NCBI GenBank assembly: GCA_043757045.1
Contig: JAYVQC010000135.1
Span: 1 to 64,000 of the forward strand
DNA: 64,000 nt
Direction: 5' to 3'
Source: JANNGC01 sp043757045
Lineage (GTDB): Bacteria > Verrucomicrobiota > Verrucomicrobiia > Limisphaerales > SIBH01
Under the pieces are notes generated by a model, which saw nothing but the letters and a program-made list of their open reading frames with translations, ran no database searches and was not told where the DNA came from. Shown here piece by piece: positions 14,610-22,211 of the stretch (positions within the stretch are counted from its first letter, which is position 1; every line of letters starts with the position of its first letter). Position numbers and translations under genes: made by a program.

Positions 14610-17465
14610 ATGAGACGACTATTTTTTGCCGCCTTGCTCCTGCTCGCGGTCTTGCTCACTTGGACGAGCTGCACGCTCAGACCGCACGGCGATTCTGAAA
14701 TGACCGAGACTGTCGGTCGCCACGTCACAAACCGCATTGTCACGCCGGTCAACCAAGTGCTCACGCCGCAGGGCCGGCAGATCGAGTTGCCGAAGATGCG
14801 GCCGCAAGGGCTGGCGCTCAGTCCCGATGGCCGCTGGCTCGCGGTGTCGGGCAAGACCAGCGAACTGGTGATGGTTGATCCGCAGACGGGGAAAATTCTT
14901 CAGCATGTGAACCTGCCGTCGGCGCAGGATCAGGAGCCGGAGCCGGACGTGGTGTCGCCGAACATCTTGGAGCCGGACAAGAAGGGGCAGTTGAGTTTCA
15001 CCGGCCTGATTTTTTCGCCGGACGGCCAGCGCATCTACCTCGCGAACGTGAATGGCGACGTGAAGGTGTTCGACGTGGGCGCGGACGGGAAAGTGACGGG
15101 CGCGTTCTCCATTCCCCTGCCCCGCGCCACCGCGCCGAGGCGCACGAATGAGATTCCCGCCGGGCTGGCCTTGTCGCGCGATGGTCGGCGGCTCTACGTG
15201 GCGTTGAATCTTTCCAACCGGCTTGGCGAGTTCGACGCGGCGAATGGAAAACTGTTACGCCAGTGGGACGTGGGCGTCGCGCCCTACGATGTCGTGCTCG
15301 TGAGCGACAAAGCCTACGTGAGCAACTGGGGCGGACGCAGACCGGGTGCGGGCGATCTCACGGGGCCGGCGGGGCGCGGGACGACGGTGCGCGTCGATCC
15401 GGTGCGGTTTATCGCGAACGAGGGTTCGGTGAGTGTGATTGATTTGAGGCCGGCCCGATTGAATGAACGCCCTCCCTCACCCCGGCCCTCTCCCCCGGGG
15501 AGAGGGAGAACGGCAGCCAGCGTCTCGACCAATGAAGCCGCAGCTCATGGGGAAGCGGCGGCGAAGATTCTCCCTCTCCCTGAGGGAGAGGGCCGGGGTG
15601 AGGGGGAACGCAGCTTGAAGCCCACGGTGGAAATTCTCACCGGCCTGCACGCCTCCGCGCTCGCTGTTCATCCCAGCGGCCGATGGGTCGTTTGCGCGAA
15701 CGCGGCGAGTGACAACCTCAGTGTCATTGACACGCGCACCGACACGGTCGTGGAAACAATTTGGACCAAGCAAAGTCCGACCGACCTGTTCGGCGCGTCG
15801 CCGAACGCGCTGGTCTTCGACAAGAAAGGGAAGCGGCTCTACGTCGCGAACGGAACGCAAAACGCCGTGGCCGTCATTGACTTCGATCCGGGCAAATCCA
15901 AGTTGCTCGGGCTGATTCCCGTCGGCTGGTTTCCGGGTGCCATCGCGTTCGATGCGAAACGGGATCAACTTTGCGTGGCGAACATCAAAGGCATCACGCC
16001 CGAGAAGCGGAACGTCAAAGGCACCACCGGGCGCGGCTTCAACTCACACCAGTATCACGGCTCGCTCTCGTTAGTGCCGGTGCCGGGCAAACGTGCGTTG
16101 GAAAAACTTTCCGTCGTGGTCTGGAAAAATTACCGCCGCGAGCGATTGGAAGCAGCCAAACTGCCGCCGCGTCCCAACCAGCCCGCGCGCCCGGTGCCGG
16201 AACGCATCGGCGAGCCGAGCGTGTTCAAGCACGTCGTGTACATCATCAAGGAGAACCGCACGTACGATCAGGTGCTGGGCGATGACCCGCGCGGCAACGG
16301 CGATCCCTCGCTCTGCATCTTCGGCGAGCGCATCACACCCAATCAGCACAAGATGGTGCGCGACTTCGTGCTGCTCGATAACACCTACTGCAACGGCATC
16401 CTGAGCGCGGACGGTCATCAGTGGTCCACCACCGGTTTCGCCACCGACTACATGGAGAAATCGTTCGCCGGTTTCCCGCGCAGTTATCCCGACGGCATGG
16501 GCGAAGACGAGGCCGACGCGCTCGCGTATTCGCCGGCAGGTTTCATCTGGGACAATGCGCTCAAGCACGGCCAGACGCTGCGCAACTACGGCGAGTTCGC
16601 CGAGCCGAAGGTGACGTGGCGCAGCGGCAAAAAGGGCACGCCGGATTTCCTCTCCTGCTACCGGACGTGGACGGGCGAGAGCAATCTCGCGGTCTTCGCC
16701 AGCGCGCCGATGATTGAATCCATCCGCCCGCATCAACCGACCAACTACGTCGGCTGGGAGATGAATGTGCCGGACCAGTATCGCGCGGACGTCATCATCC
16801 GCGAGCTGAAGGAATACGAGGAGCGCGGGGAATTTCCGAACCTCACCATCATCTGCCTGCCGAACGATCACACCAGCGGCACGAGCAAAGGTGCGCCCAC
16901 GCCGGACGCCTGTGTCGCGGACAACGACCTCGCCTTTGGCCGCATCGTCGAGGCGATCAGTCACAGCAAGTTTTGGAAGGAGACGGTCATCTTCGCCATC
17001 GAGGACGACCCGCAGGATGGTTGGGATCATGTGAGCGGCTACCGCACCACGGCGTATTGCATCAGTCCCTACACGAAGCGCGGCGCAGTGGTGAAGACGC
17101 AATACAACACGACCAGCCTGCTCCGCACGATGGAGCAAATCCTCGGGCTGCCGCCGATGAACCAGTTCGATGCCGCGGCCACGCCTATGTTCGACTGCTT
17201 CACGAACACACCCGACTTCACGCCCTTCACTGCGTTGAAGAACAACATCCCGCTCGATCAGATGAATCCCGAGCCGAAGAAAATTTCCGACGCGTTGCTA
17301 CGCAAGAACGCCGTCATCTCCGCGCGCCTGAACTTCCGCCAGGTGGACGCCGCGCCCGAGGACGTGCTGAACCGCATCCTCTGGCACGCCATGAAAGGCA
17401 GCGCCGCGCCCTACCCCGCCTGGGCCGTGCGTGCGGTGGAGGATGACGATGAGGAGAAAGATTGA
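14610..17465 (+). CDS. YVTN beta-propeller / phosphoesterase-family lipoprotein
   Basis: A 951-residue exported protein. The signal sequence ends in a possible lipobox (LTWTSC, Cys21). Residues about 65-520 form a YVTN/YncE-like propeller (GLALSPDGRWLAVSG, FSPDGQRIYLANVNGDVKVFD, ALSRDGRRLYVALNLSNRL). Residues about 536-900 are a phosphoesterase (PF04185-type, alkaline phosphatase fold): HVVYIIKENRTYDQVLGD, DNTYCNGILSADGHQW, CLPNDHTSG, FAIEDDPQDGWDHV. It probably acts at the cell surface on phosphate esters or phospholipids; the substrate is unknown. A 131-bp palindromic repeat inside the propeller adds about 45 residues without breaking the frame. Its 3' end is duplicated at 22097-22195. Confidence 0.88.
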   Translation: MRRLFFAALLLLAVLLTWTSCTLRPHGDSEMTETVGRHVTNRIVTPVNQVLTPQGRQIELPKMRPQGLALSPDGRWLAVSGKTSELVMVDPQTGKILQHVNLPSAQDQEPEPDVVSPNILEPDKKGQLSFTGLIFSPDGQRIYLANVNGDVKVFDVGADGKVTGAFSIPLPRATAPRRTNEIPAGLALSRDGRRLYVALNLSNRLGEFDAANGKLLRQWDVGVAPYDVVLVSDKAYVSNWGGRRPGAGDLTGPAGRGTTVRVDPVRFIANEGSVSVIDLRPARLNERPPSPRPSPPGRGRTAASVSTNEAAAHGEAAAKILPLPEGEGRGEGERSLKPTVEILTGLHASALAVHPSGRWVVCANAASDNLSVIDTRTDTVVETIWTKQSPTDLFGASPNALVFDKKGKRLYVANGTQNAVAVIDFDPGKSKLLGLIPVGWFPGAIAFDAKRDQLCVANIKGITPEKRNVKGTTGRGFNSHQYHGSLSLVPVPGKRALEKLSVVVWKNYRRERLEAAKLPPRPNQPARPVPERIGEPSVFKHVVYIIKENRTYDQVLGDDPRGNGDPSLCIFGERITPNQHKMVRDFVLLDNTYCNGILSADGHQWSTTGFATDYMEKSFAGFPRSYPDGMGEDEADALAYSPAGFIWDNALKHGQTLRNYGEFAEPKVTWRSGKKGTPDFLSCYRTWTGESNLAVFASAPMIESIRPHQPTNYVGWEMNVPDQYRADVIIRELKEYEERGEFPNLTIICLPNDHTSGTSKGAPTPDACVADNDLAFGRIVEAISHSKFWKETVIFAIEDDPQDGWDHVSGYRTTAYCISPYTKRGAVVKTQYNTTSLLRTMEQILGLPPMNQFDAAATPMFDCFTNTPDFTPFTALKNNIPLDQMNPEPKKISDALLRKNAVISARLNFRQVDAAPEDVLNRILWHAMKGSAAPYPAWAVRAVEDDDEEKD
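15474..15604. repeat. Palindromic repeat family F inside the YVTN gene
   Basis: Perfect 21-bp arms (15474-15494 and 15584-15604, ccctcaccccggccctctcc type) enclose about 89 bp with an inner gagaggga/tccctctc pairing. The host frame stays open and encodes Pro/Arg/Gly/Glu-rich sequence (PSPRPSPPGRGR, then LPLPEGEGRGEGER). The element interrupts a propeller blade between RPARLNER and SLKPTVEIL. Confidence 0.9.
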
Positions 17466-17820
17466 AGAGGCTTTCGGGACCAAACCATCGGGAAATATCT
17501 TGAAACCACGCGAGGAAGGGAGCTTCATTCCCCCCGTCTGCTGGAACTCGGTATGTCATAAAAAACTAATCACAAACTTTTGCGGCTTCGGCTGCGGCTC
17601 GACACGAAACTGGTACTTTCACTTACGAGAGCGCAAACGAGGCACGCCGCATCGGGCGTGCCCCAAAGCGTTCTCGTAAGGGCATACCAGTGCCTGTGTT
17701 GGGGCGTGAGTAGGTCACGCCCCTGCTGTTTCAGACCCAAAAGCAACCCCCGTAACTGGCGTGCCGCTGTTGACTTGAGGTCACGCCCCTGCTGTTTCAG
17801 ACCCAAAAGCAACTAACCAC
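17466..17820. repeat. Intergenic region with a long cruciform and a 36-bp direct repeat
   Basis: There is no gene in these 355 bp. A stem-loop at about 17610-17690 pairs ctggta, then cttacgagagcg (17622-17633), with cgttctcgtaag (17669-17680), then taccag; the inner stem is ggcacgcc with ggcgtgcc. After it, a 36-bp sequence beginning aggtcacgcccctgctgttt is present twice, identical, at 17712-17747 and 17778-17813. The second copy ends 7 bp before the next start codon. Confidence 0.85.
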
Positions 17821-20118
17821 ATGAACTCAATGATTCTTCCCCGCTTCTGGTTGCCCCTGCTGTGCCTTTTTGCCTTTTGTTCTGCCGCCCGTCCGCAAGG
17901 CGTTGTTGAAAAAGCCCCGCCCCAACTGCTGGAGACCGCCCCGGCATTCGGCACATTCTTCCTGCTCGGGAACATTCCTTCGGTGCCGTATCCGTTCGAT
18001 CCGTATCGTGGCACGCTGCCGGTCCATGCTTACGACGGCGTGTATTTCGTGGACAACACGACGGTGGAATTTTTCTTCGAGGGCGAAGGCGGCGGGATGA
18101 TGATGTCGTCCATGAGCGGGCCGACGCCGCCCAGCTTTGGCGGCACGAACAGCAGCAGCAGCAACCTATGCTGTAACAGCCTAACCAACTTCACGGTGAA
18201 CTACCTTACCACCAATAGCCTCACGCTTGGCATCGCCCAGACCACCAATCCGTGGATTGCCCTGACCATCCAGCCAACGACAACGAACGCGAGCTACGAC
18301 GTGTTCGGCACCACGAACCTGGCGGAACTGGCGCTCCCCTCCCTGAGCCGGACCAACTGGACGTGGCTGACCCGCGCGCGCGGCGGCCCGACAAACTTCT
18401 CGTGGGGCCTCACCAACTGGTGCGAGCGATACTTCCAACTGGGCACGATGGAGGACGCGGACAACGACGGCCTCAGCACGGCGTACGAGCAACTCGTCGG
18501 CAAGACTTCCCCGACCAATGCCAACTCTCCCCAAGCCATTTACGAAGGCGTCATCCGCAAGCAAAGCCCGAACGGTTGGTTCAAGTTGAACGACGCCCAG
18601 TTGACCAACGCCATGGCTGGCCGGGCCTCGCTGACGAACGCGGGCGGCGGCTTCGAGAACGACGTGTTTGCCACCGCGTATGGCGCCTATTCGTTCGCCA
18701 ACAGTTCGGACCGGCTGGTGCTGGGTGAAATGGACGACCCTATCGGCGGCGGGACGAATGATGCCGTCACCCAGGGTTCCTTCACGCTCCTGTTCAAAAC
18801 GCTGGCCATCCGGACCACGGCCAAGCGTTATTTGCTTTCGCAAGGGACGGCCAGCGCCAATGCCCTCGCGGTGTATTTTGACGGCACGAACAGCACGGAC
18901 GCATCGTTGACGGGAGCCTTGAGGGTGGGCGTCGGCCCGAACGAGCAGGCGATCCTGCTGGATACGAACCTCGTGCGCGAAGCGTGGTACTACCTGGCGG
19001 TGACCTGCGATGAAACGCGGGGCAGCAACGAGGTCCGCTGGTTTCTGGGCCAGGTCGGCAGCCCGACGCTGTCATGCAACAGCTTCTCCTTGGGCCAGGC
19101 CAAAAAGTTTGGGACCAACGGCCCTATCTCTGTGGGCAACCGGGATGTCGCCGCGCCGACCGGCGCTTATCGCCAATCCGCGTCCATCAAAGGGGTCATT
19201 GATCAGGTCGCGTTCTGGGAGCGGGAGTTGACGGACACCGAGATCAACGCCCAGTTCAATGCGCTCCACGCCCTGAGCCAGGGGCCGTCCAAAGCGTTCG
19301 ATCTCACTCGCTGGGAACTCACGCTGCCAGTGGATGAAACGAATCGGTTGGACAACACCCACAAGCCGTTCGACATCGGCACGGCGTGGTTGAACTCGGG
19401 CTTCAAGTATGTGGACCCGACGAACGGGACGCAGAAGTATTTCTACCTGAGCAACGGCAACCAGATGGTGTTTGAAGCGCCGTGGAACGGGGCGGACCAG
19501 GACACGGCCAGTCCTGCGACCAGCTTGGGCAGCCCGCGCAGCGAGTTGCGCGAGACTTTGGCGAACGGAGATGAATTCAACTGGAAGCCCTACGACCCGA
19601 CGAGCGGTGTCGCGACCAACACGCACACGCTCCAGGCCACCTGCCGCTTGGAGAGCGTGCCCAGCAAGATGATTTTTGGGCAGATTCATGCCGACGAACC
19701 CGTTCCAGCAGGCGGCGCGGTGCCCGCCGTCACGCTGTTCCACGAAGGCTCTGGCACCGCCAACAAACGCATCCGATTGACGGTCTATTACAGCCCGGAC
19801 CGCTCGGTCACCAATGCCGGGAGCCAGGACAAGACCTATGACATTGTGAGCGGCGTGAACCTGGGTGTTCGGATCGACTATGAGCTGAAGATAGTCGGCA
19901 CCTCGAACGGCACTGTCACGCTCACGGCCACGGTTGCGACGAATGGCGTGCCACTGCCTCCGCAGCCCGTGGGAATGACATCGGATCTTGGATACTCCGG
20001 TTGGGCGGCGACGAATGTGACCCTTTACTTCAAGGCTGGGTGCTACTATCCGAAAGCTGCTACCAACAGCGGCACCGCGAAGGTCACCTTCTCCAGCCTG
20101 ACGGCTACTCACCAGTAA
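17821..20118 (+). CDS. Secreted LamG domain plus PL7 alginate lyase
   Basis: A 765-residue secreted polysaccharide lyase. The start gives a signal peptide (MNSMILPRFWLPLLCLFAFC, then SAARPQG). Residues 25-235 are an uncharacterised N-terminal region. Residues about 240-485 are a LamG/concanavalin-like domain (WYYLAVTCDETRGSNEVRWF, IDQVAFWERELTDTEI). Residues 492-765 are polysaccharide lyase family 7, with all three family motifs: RSELRE (near 572), QIH (near 620) and YFKAGCYY (near 735). The Gln that usually ends the last motif is replaced by Pro. It should cleave alginate or a related mannuronate/guluronate polymer by beta-elimination. A beta-helix protein follows, and both may form a small algal-polysaccharide module. 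Confidence 0.9.
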   Translation: MNSMILPRFWLPLLCLFAFCSAARPQGVVEKAPPQLLETAPAFGTFFLLGNIPSVPYPFDPYRGTLPVHAYDGVYFVDNTTVEFFFEGEGGGMMMSSMSGPTPPSFGGTNSSSSNLCCNSLTNFTVNYLTTNSLTLGIAQTTNPWIALTIQPTTTNASYDVFGTTNLAELALPSLSRTNWTWLTRARGGPTNFSWGLTNWCERYFQLGTMEDADNDGLSTAYEQLVGKTSPTNANSPQAIYEGVIRKQSPNGWFKLNDAQLTNAMAGRASLTNAGGGFENDVFATAYGAYSFANSSDRLVLGEMDDPIGGGTNDAVTQGSFTLLFKTLAIRTTAKRYLLSQGTASANALAVYFDGTNSTDASLTGALRVGVGPNEQAILLDTNLVREAWYYLAVTCDETRGSNEVRWFLGQVGSPTLSCNSFSLGQAKKFGTNGPISVGNRDVAAPTGAYRQSASIKGVIDQVAFWERELTDTEINAQFNALHALSQGPSKAFDLTRWELTLPVDETNRLDNTHKPFDIGTAWLNSGFKYVDPTNGTQKYFYLSNGNQMVFEAPWNGADQDTASPATSLGSPRSELRETLANGDEFNWKPYDPTSGVATNTHTLQATCRLESVPSKMIFGQIHADEPVPAGGAVPAVTLFHEGSGTANKRIRLTVYYSPDRSVTNAGSQDKTYDIVSGVNLGVRIDYELKIVGTSNGTVTLTATVATNGVPLPPQPVGMTSDLGYSGWAATNVTLYFKAGCYYPKAATNSGTAKVTFSSLTATHQ

Positions 20119-20170
20119 GTAATTCTGCCCAAATGAACAACTCATGGTTTTCGCTTAACATTCAAACCGC

Positions 20171-21778
20171 ATGAAAACGAAACTGCTCTTATTGTGCGCG
20201 ACTGGTTTGCTGGTTGCGCTCACCCGAGCGCTTGCCGCCACGCTCTACGTGGATGCCGCCAGCACCAACGCCGTCCCGCCGTTCACGACCTGGGCCTCTG
20301 CCGCTGCGACCATTCAGGACGCCGTAGATGCCGCCGTGGCGGGCGACGAAATCATCGTGACCAACGGCGTGTATCAGACCGGAGCGCGCGCAGTGTATGG
20401 CATGAGCAACCGGGTGGCGGTGACCAAGCCGGTAACAGTGCAGAGTGTGAATGGGTCGGAGGTGACAAGTATTGTCGGCTCTGGGCCACACGGCGACAAT
20501 GCGATCCGGTGCGCGTATCTGACCAACGGCGCGGTGCTGGCGGGCTTCACGCTGACCAATGGGGCGACGCAGAGGACCGATGAGCCGGAGGTGAACCCGG
20601 TCAGCACCGCCGGAGGAGGCGTGTGGTGCGAGTCCCAAGGCGCCGTGGTCACGAACTGTGTCCTCGCGGGCAATACGGCATTCGAGGGTGCTGGGGCTTA
20701 CTCAGGCACGCTCAACAACTGCACGCTCACGGGCAATTCAGCTATCTCTACATTCTTTTACGCCAGCGGCGGCGGCACCTATGGGAGCACGCTGAACAAT
20801 TGCACACTCACAGGCAATTGGGCCGAACACGGCGGCGCGGCTTCGTTGAGCACGCTCAATAACTGCAGCGTCACCGGCAACGCGGCAGACGTGGGCGGCG
20901 GAGCATACGACAGCACACTGAATAACTGCACGCTCACTGGCAATTACGGAAACACTGGCGGCGGGGCGGCGGGGAGCACGCTCAACAATTGCACACTCAC
21001 GGACAATGGGGGAGGAGACTGGGGAGGAGACGGAGGCGGGGCTGCTTGGAGCACACTCAATAATTGCACGCTCGCGGGCAATGGGGGACGAGGAGGTGGA
21101 GGCGGGGCGAGCTATAGCACACTCAACAACTGCACACTCACGGGCAATTGGGCAGATCTCGGCGGTGGGGCGTACTTGAGCACGCTGAGTAACTGCACGG
21201 TCACGGGAAATTTAGCACTTGGGGACGATGGCAGCGGCGGCGGCGCATACTGGAGCACGCTCAACAACTGCATCGTCTATTACAACAGATCCGACAATAG
21301 CTTCGTGGATGATGCTAATTACTCCAACGGCGTGCTCAACTATTCCTGCACCACACCTGACCCTGGGAACGGAGTTGGGAACATCACCACTGCACCGCTG
21401 TTCGTGGGCACCAACGGCTGGAGCAATCTGCGGCTCCAATCCAACTCTCCCTGCATCAACGCCGGCAACAATGCCTACGTCACCAGCGTCACCGACCTGG
21501 ACGGCAACCCGCGCATCGTCAATGGCACCGTCGATATGGGGGCGTTCGAGTGGCAGGTGCCCGCGCAGTTCAAGGCGTTCGCGCGCCCCGGCACCAACGG
21601 CCTGGCCCTGAGCCTCACCGGCGAGAGCAATCGCGTCTATGCCGTGCAAGCCAGCTCCAACCTGACGACCTGGTTCCCCCTCGGCCTGTTCACCAACGCC
21701 CAAGGTGCCGCCCCACTCGTTGACGTGCTTTCGCCGCGTCCGCCGACCCGCTTCTACCGCGCCCAGCCCGTGCCTTAA
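20171..21778 (+). CDS. Secreted right-handed beta-helix protein with tandem STLNNCTLTGN repeats
   Basis: A 535-residue exported protein with signal peptide MKTKLLLLCATGLLVALTRALA. Residues about 25-170 resemble the start of a pectate-lyase-like or polymorphic outer-membrane-protein beta-helix (AATIQDAVDAAVAGDEIIVTNG). Nine copies of S/GTLxNCxxxxN follow, spaced by Gly-rich segments, in residues about 178-370. The region LNYSCTTPDP...TVDMGAFEW marks the end of a choice-of-anchor Q type helix. The C-terminal 70 residues (YAVQASSNLTTW) resemble the beta-sandwich tail of verrucomicrobial secreted proteins. It may bind or cleave an acidic polysaccharide together with the preceding PL7 lyase; no catalytic residues can be assigned. 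Confidence 0.85.
   Translation: MKTKLLLLCATGLLVALTRALAATLYVDAASTNAVPPFTTWASAAATIQDAVDAAVAGDEIIVTNGVYQTGARAVYGMSNRVAVTKPVTVQSVNGSEVTSIVGSGPHGDNAIRCAYLTNGAVLAGFTLTNGATQRTDEPEVNPVSTAGGGVWCESQGAVVTNCVLAGNTAFEGAGAYSGTLNNCTLTGNSAISTFFYASGGGTYGSTLNNCTLTGNWAEHGGAASLSTLNNCSVTGNAADVGGGAYDSTLNNCTLTGNYGNTGGGAAGSTLNNCTLTDNGGGDWGGDGGGAAWSTLNNCTLAGNGGRGGGGGASYSTLNNCTLTGNWADLGGGAYLSTLSNCTVTGNLALGDDGSGGGAYWSTLNNCIVYYNRSDNSFVDDANYSNGVLNYSCTTPDPGNGVGNITTAPLFVGTNGWSNLRLQSNSPCINAGNNAYVTSVTDLDGNPRIVNGTVDMGAFEWQVPAQFKAFARPGTNGLALSLTGESNRVYAVQASSNLTTWFPLGLFTNAQGAAPLVDVLSPRPPTRFYRAQPVP
20705..21290 (+). repeat. In-frame tandem repeat array in the beta-helix gene
   Basis: Nine imperfect DNA repeats share agcacgctcaacaactgcac, followed by a variable Gly-rich spacer. 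Unit length varies by whole codons, giving one beta-helix turn or more per unit. Near-identical units suggest recent expansion or contraction by slippage or recombination. Confidence 0.85.
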
Positions 21779-21784
21779 CTTCCC

Positions 21785-22051
21785 GTGTGGCAAGAGCAGT
21801 CCGAGCAACTTTTCCTCGGGCGTTCACCGGCGTCACCTGTCCTGGCGGGCTACGACATCACGCAGATCGGTTTCCGCGTGAACAACTTCTACGACTACTT
21901 CGATGTGCAGGAGGACAGATACTTCCGGCAGTTGGACTACTCCTTGGATTTCTACGGCGCGGCGGTGCCTGAACCCAGCACCTGGGCCTTGCTGGGGCTG
22001 GGTGGTGCCACCGCCTTGCTGTTCGGCAGAAAAGCTCGCAGGCGTGGCTGA
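21785..22051 (+). pseudogene. C-terminal fragment of a PEP-CTERM protein
   Basis: About 88 codons can be read from a GTG seven bases after the previous stop. The sequence has no signal peptide and starts abruptly. It ends with an intact sorting signal, VPEPSTWALLGLGGATALL, then FGRKARRRG. The part before it (GFRVNNFYDYFDVQEDRYF) looks like the end of a larger beta-rich exported domain. It is most simply the 3' remnant of a gene whose 5' part was removed when the neighbouring DNA arrived. Confidence 0.7.
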
Positions 22052-22096
22052 TTCGCATGGAGGCTGCTCATCACGTTCCTCCTCACCTCAGTCGCG

Positions 22097-22195
22097 GTGC
22101 TCAACCGCATCCTCTGGCACGCCATGAAAGGCAGCGCCGCGCCGTACCCCGTCTGGGCCGTGCGCGCGGTGGAGGATGACGATGATGATGACTGA
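22097..22195 (+). pseudogene. Duplicate 3' end of the YVTN/phosphoesterase gene
   Basis: Thirty-two codons plus TGA match the last residues of the gene that ends at 17465. Both read VLNRILWHAMKGSAAPYP, then V/A, then WAVRAVEDDD. Most base differences are synonymous, so the copy diverged while it was still a coding sequence. It has no start codon context and is overlain by nothing else. It shows that a second YVTN paralogue, or a split copy, once stood here. Confidence 0.85.
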
Positions 22196-22211
22196 ATCTC
22201 AGTCCCGACGG

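Noticed and set aside
20705..21290. Possible CRISPR array
   Set aside because: The repeats are coding, change length by whole codons and encode a regular beta-helix motif; spacers are Gly-rich codons, not unique inserts.
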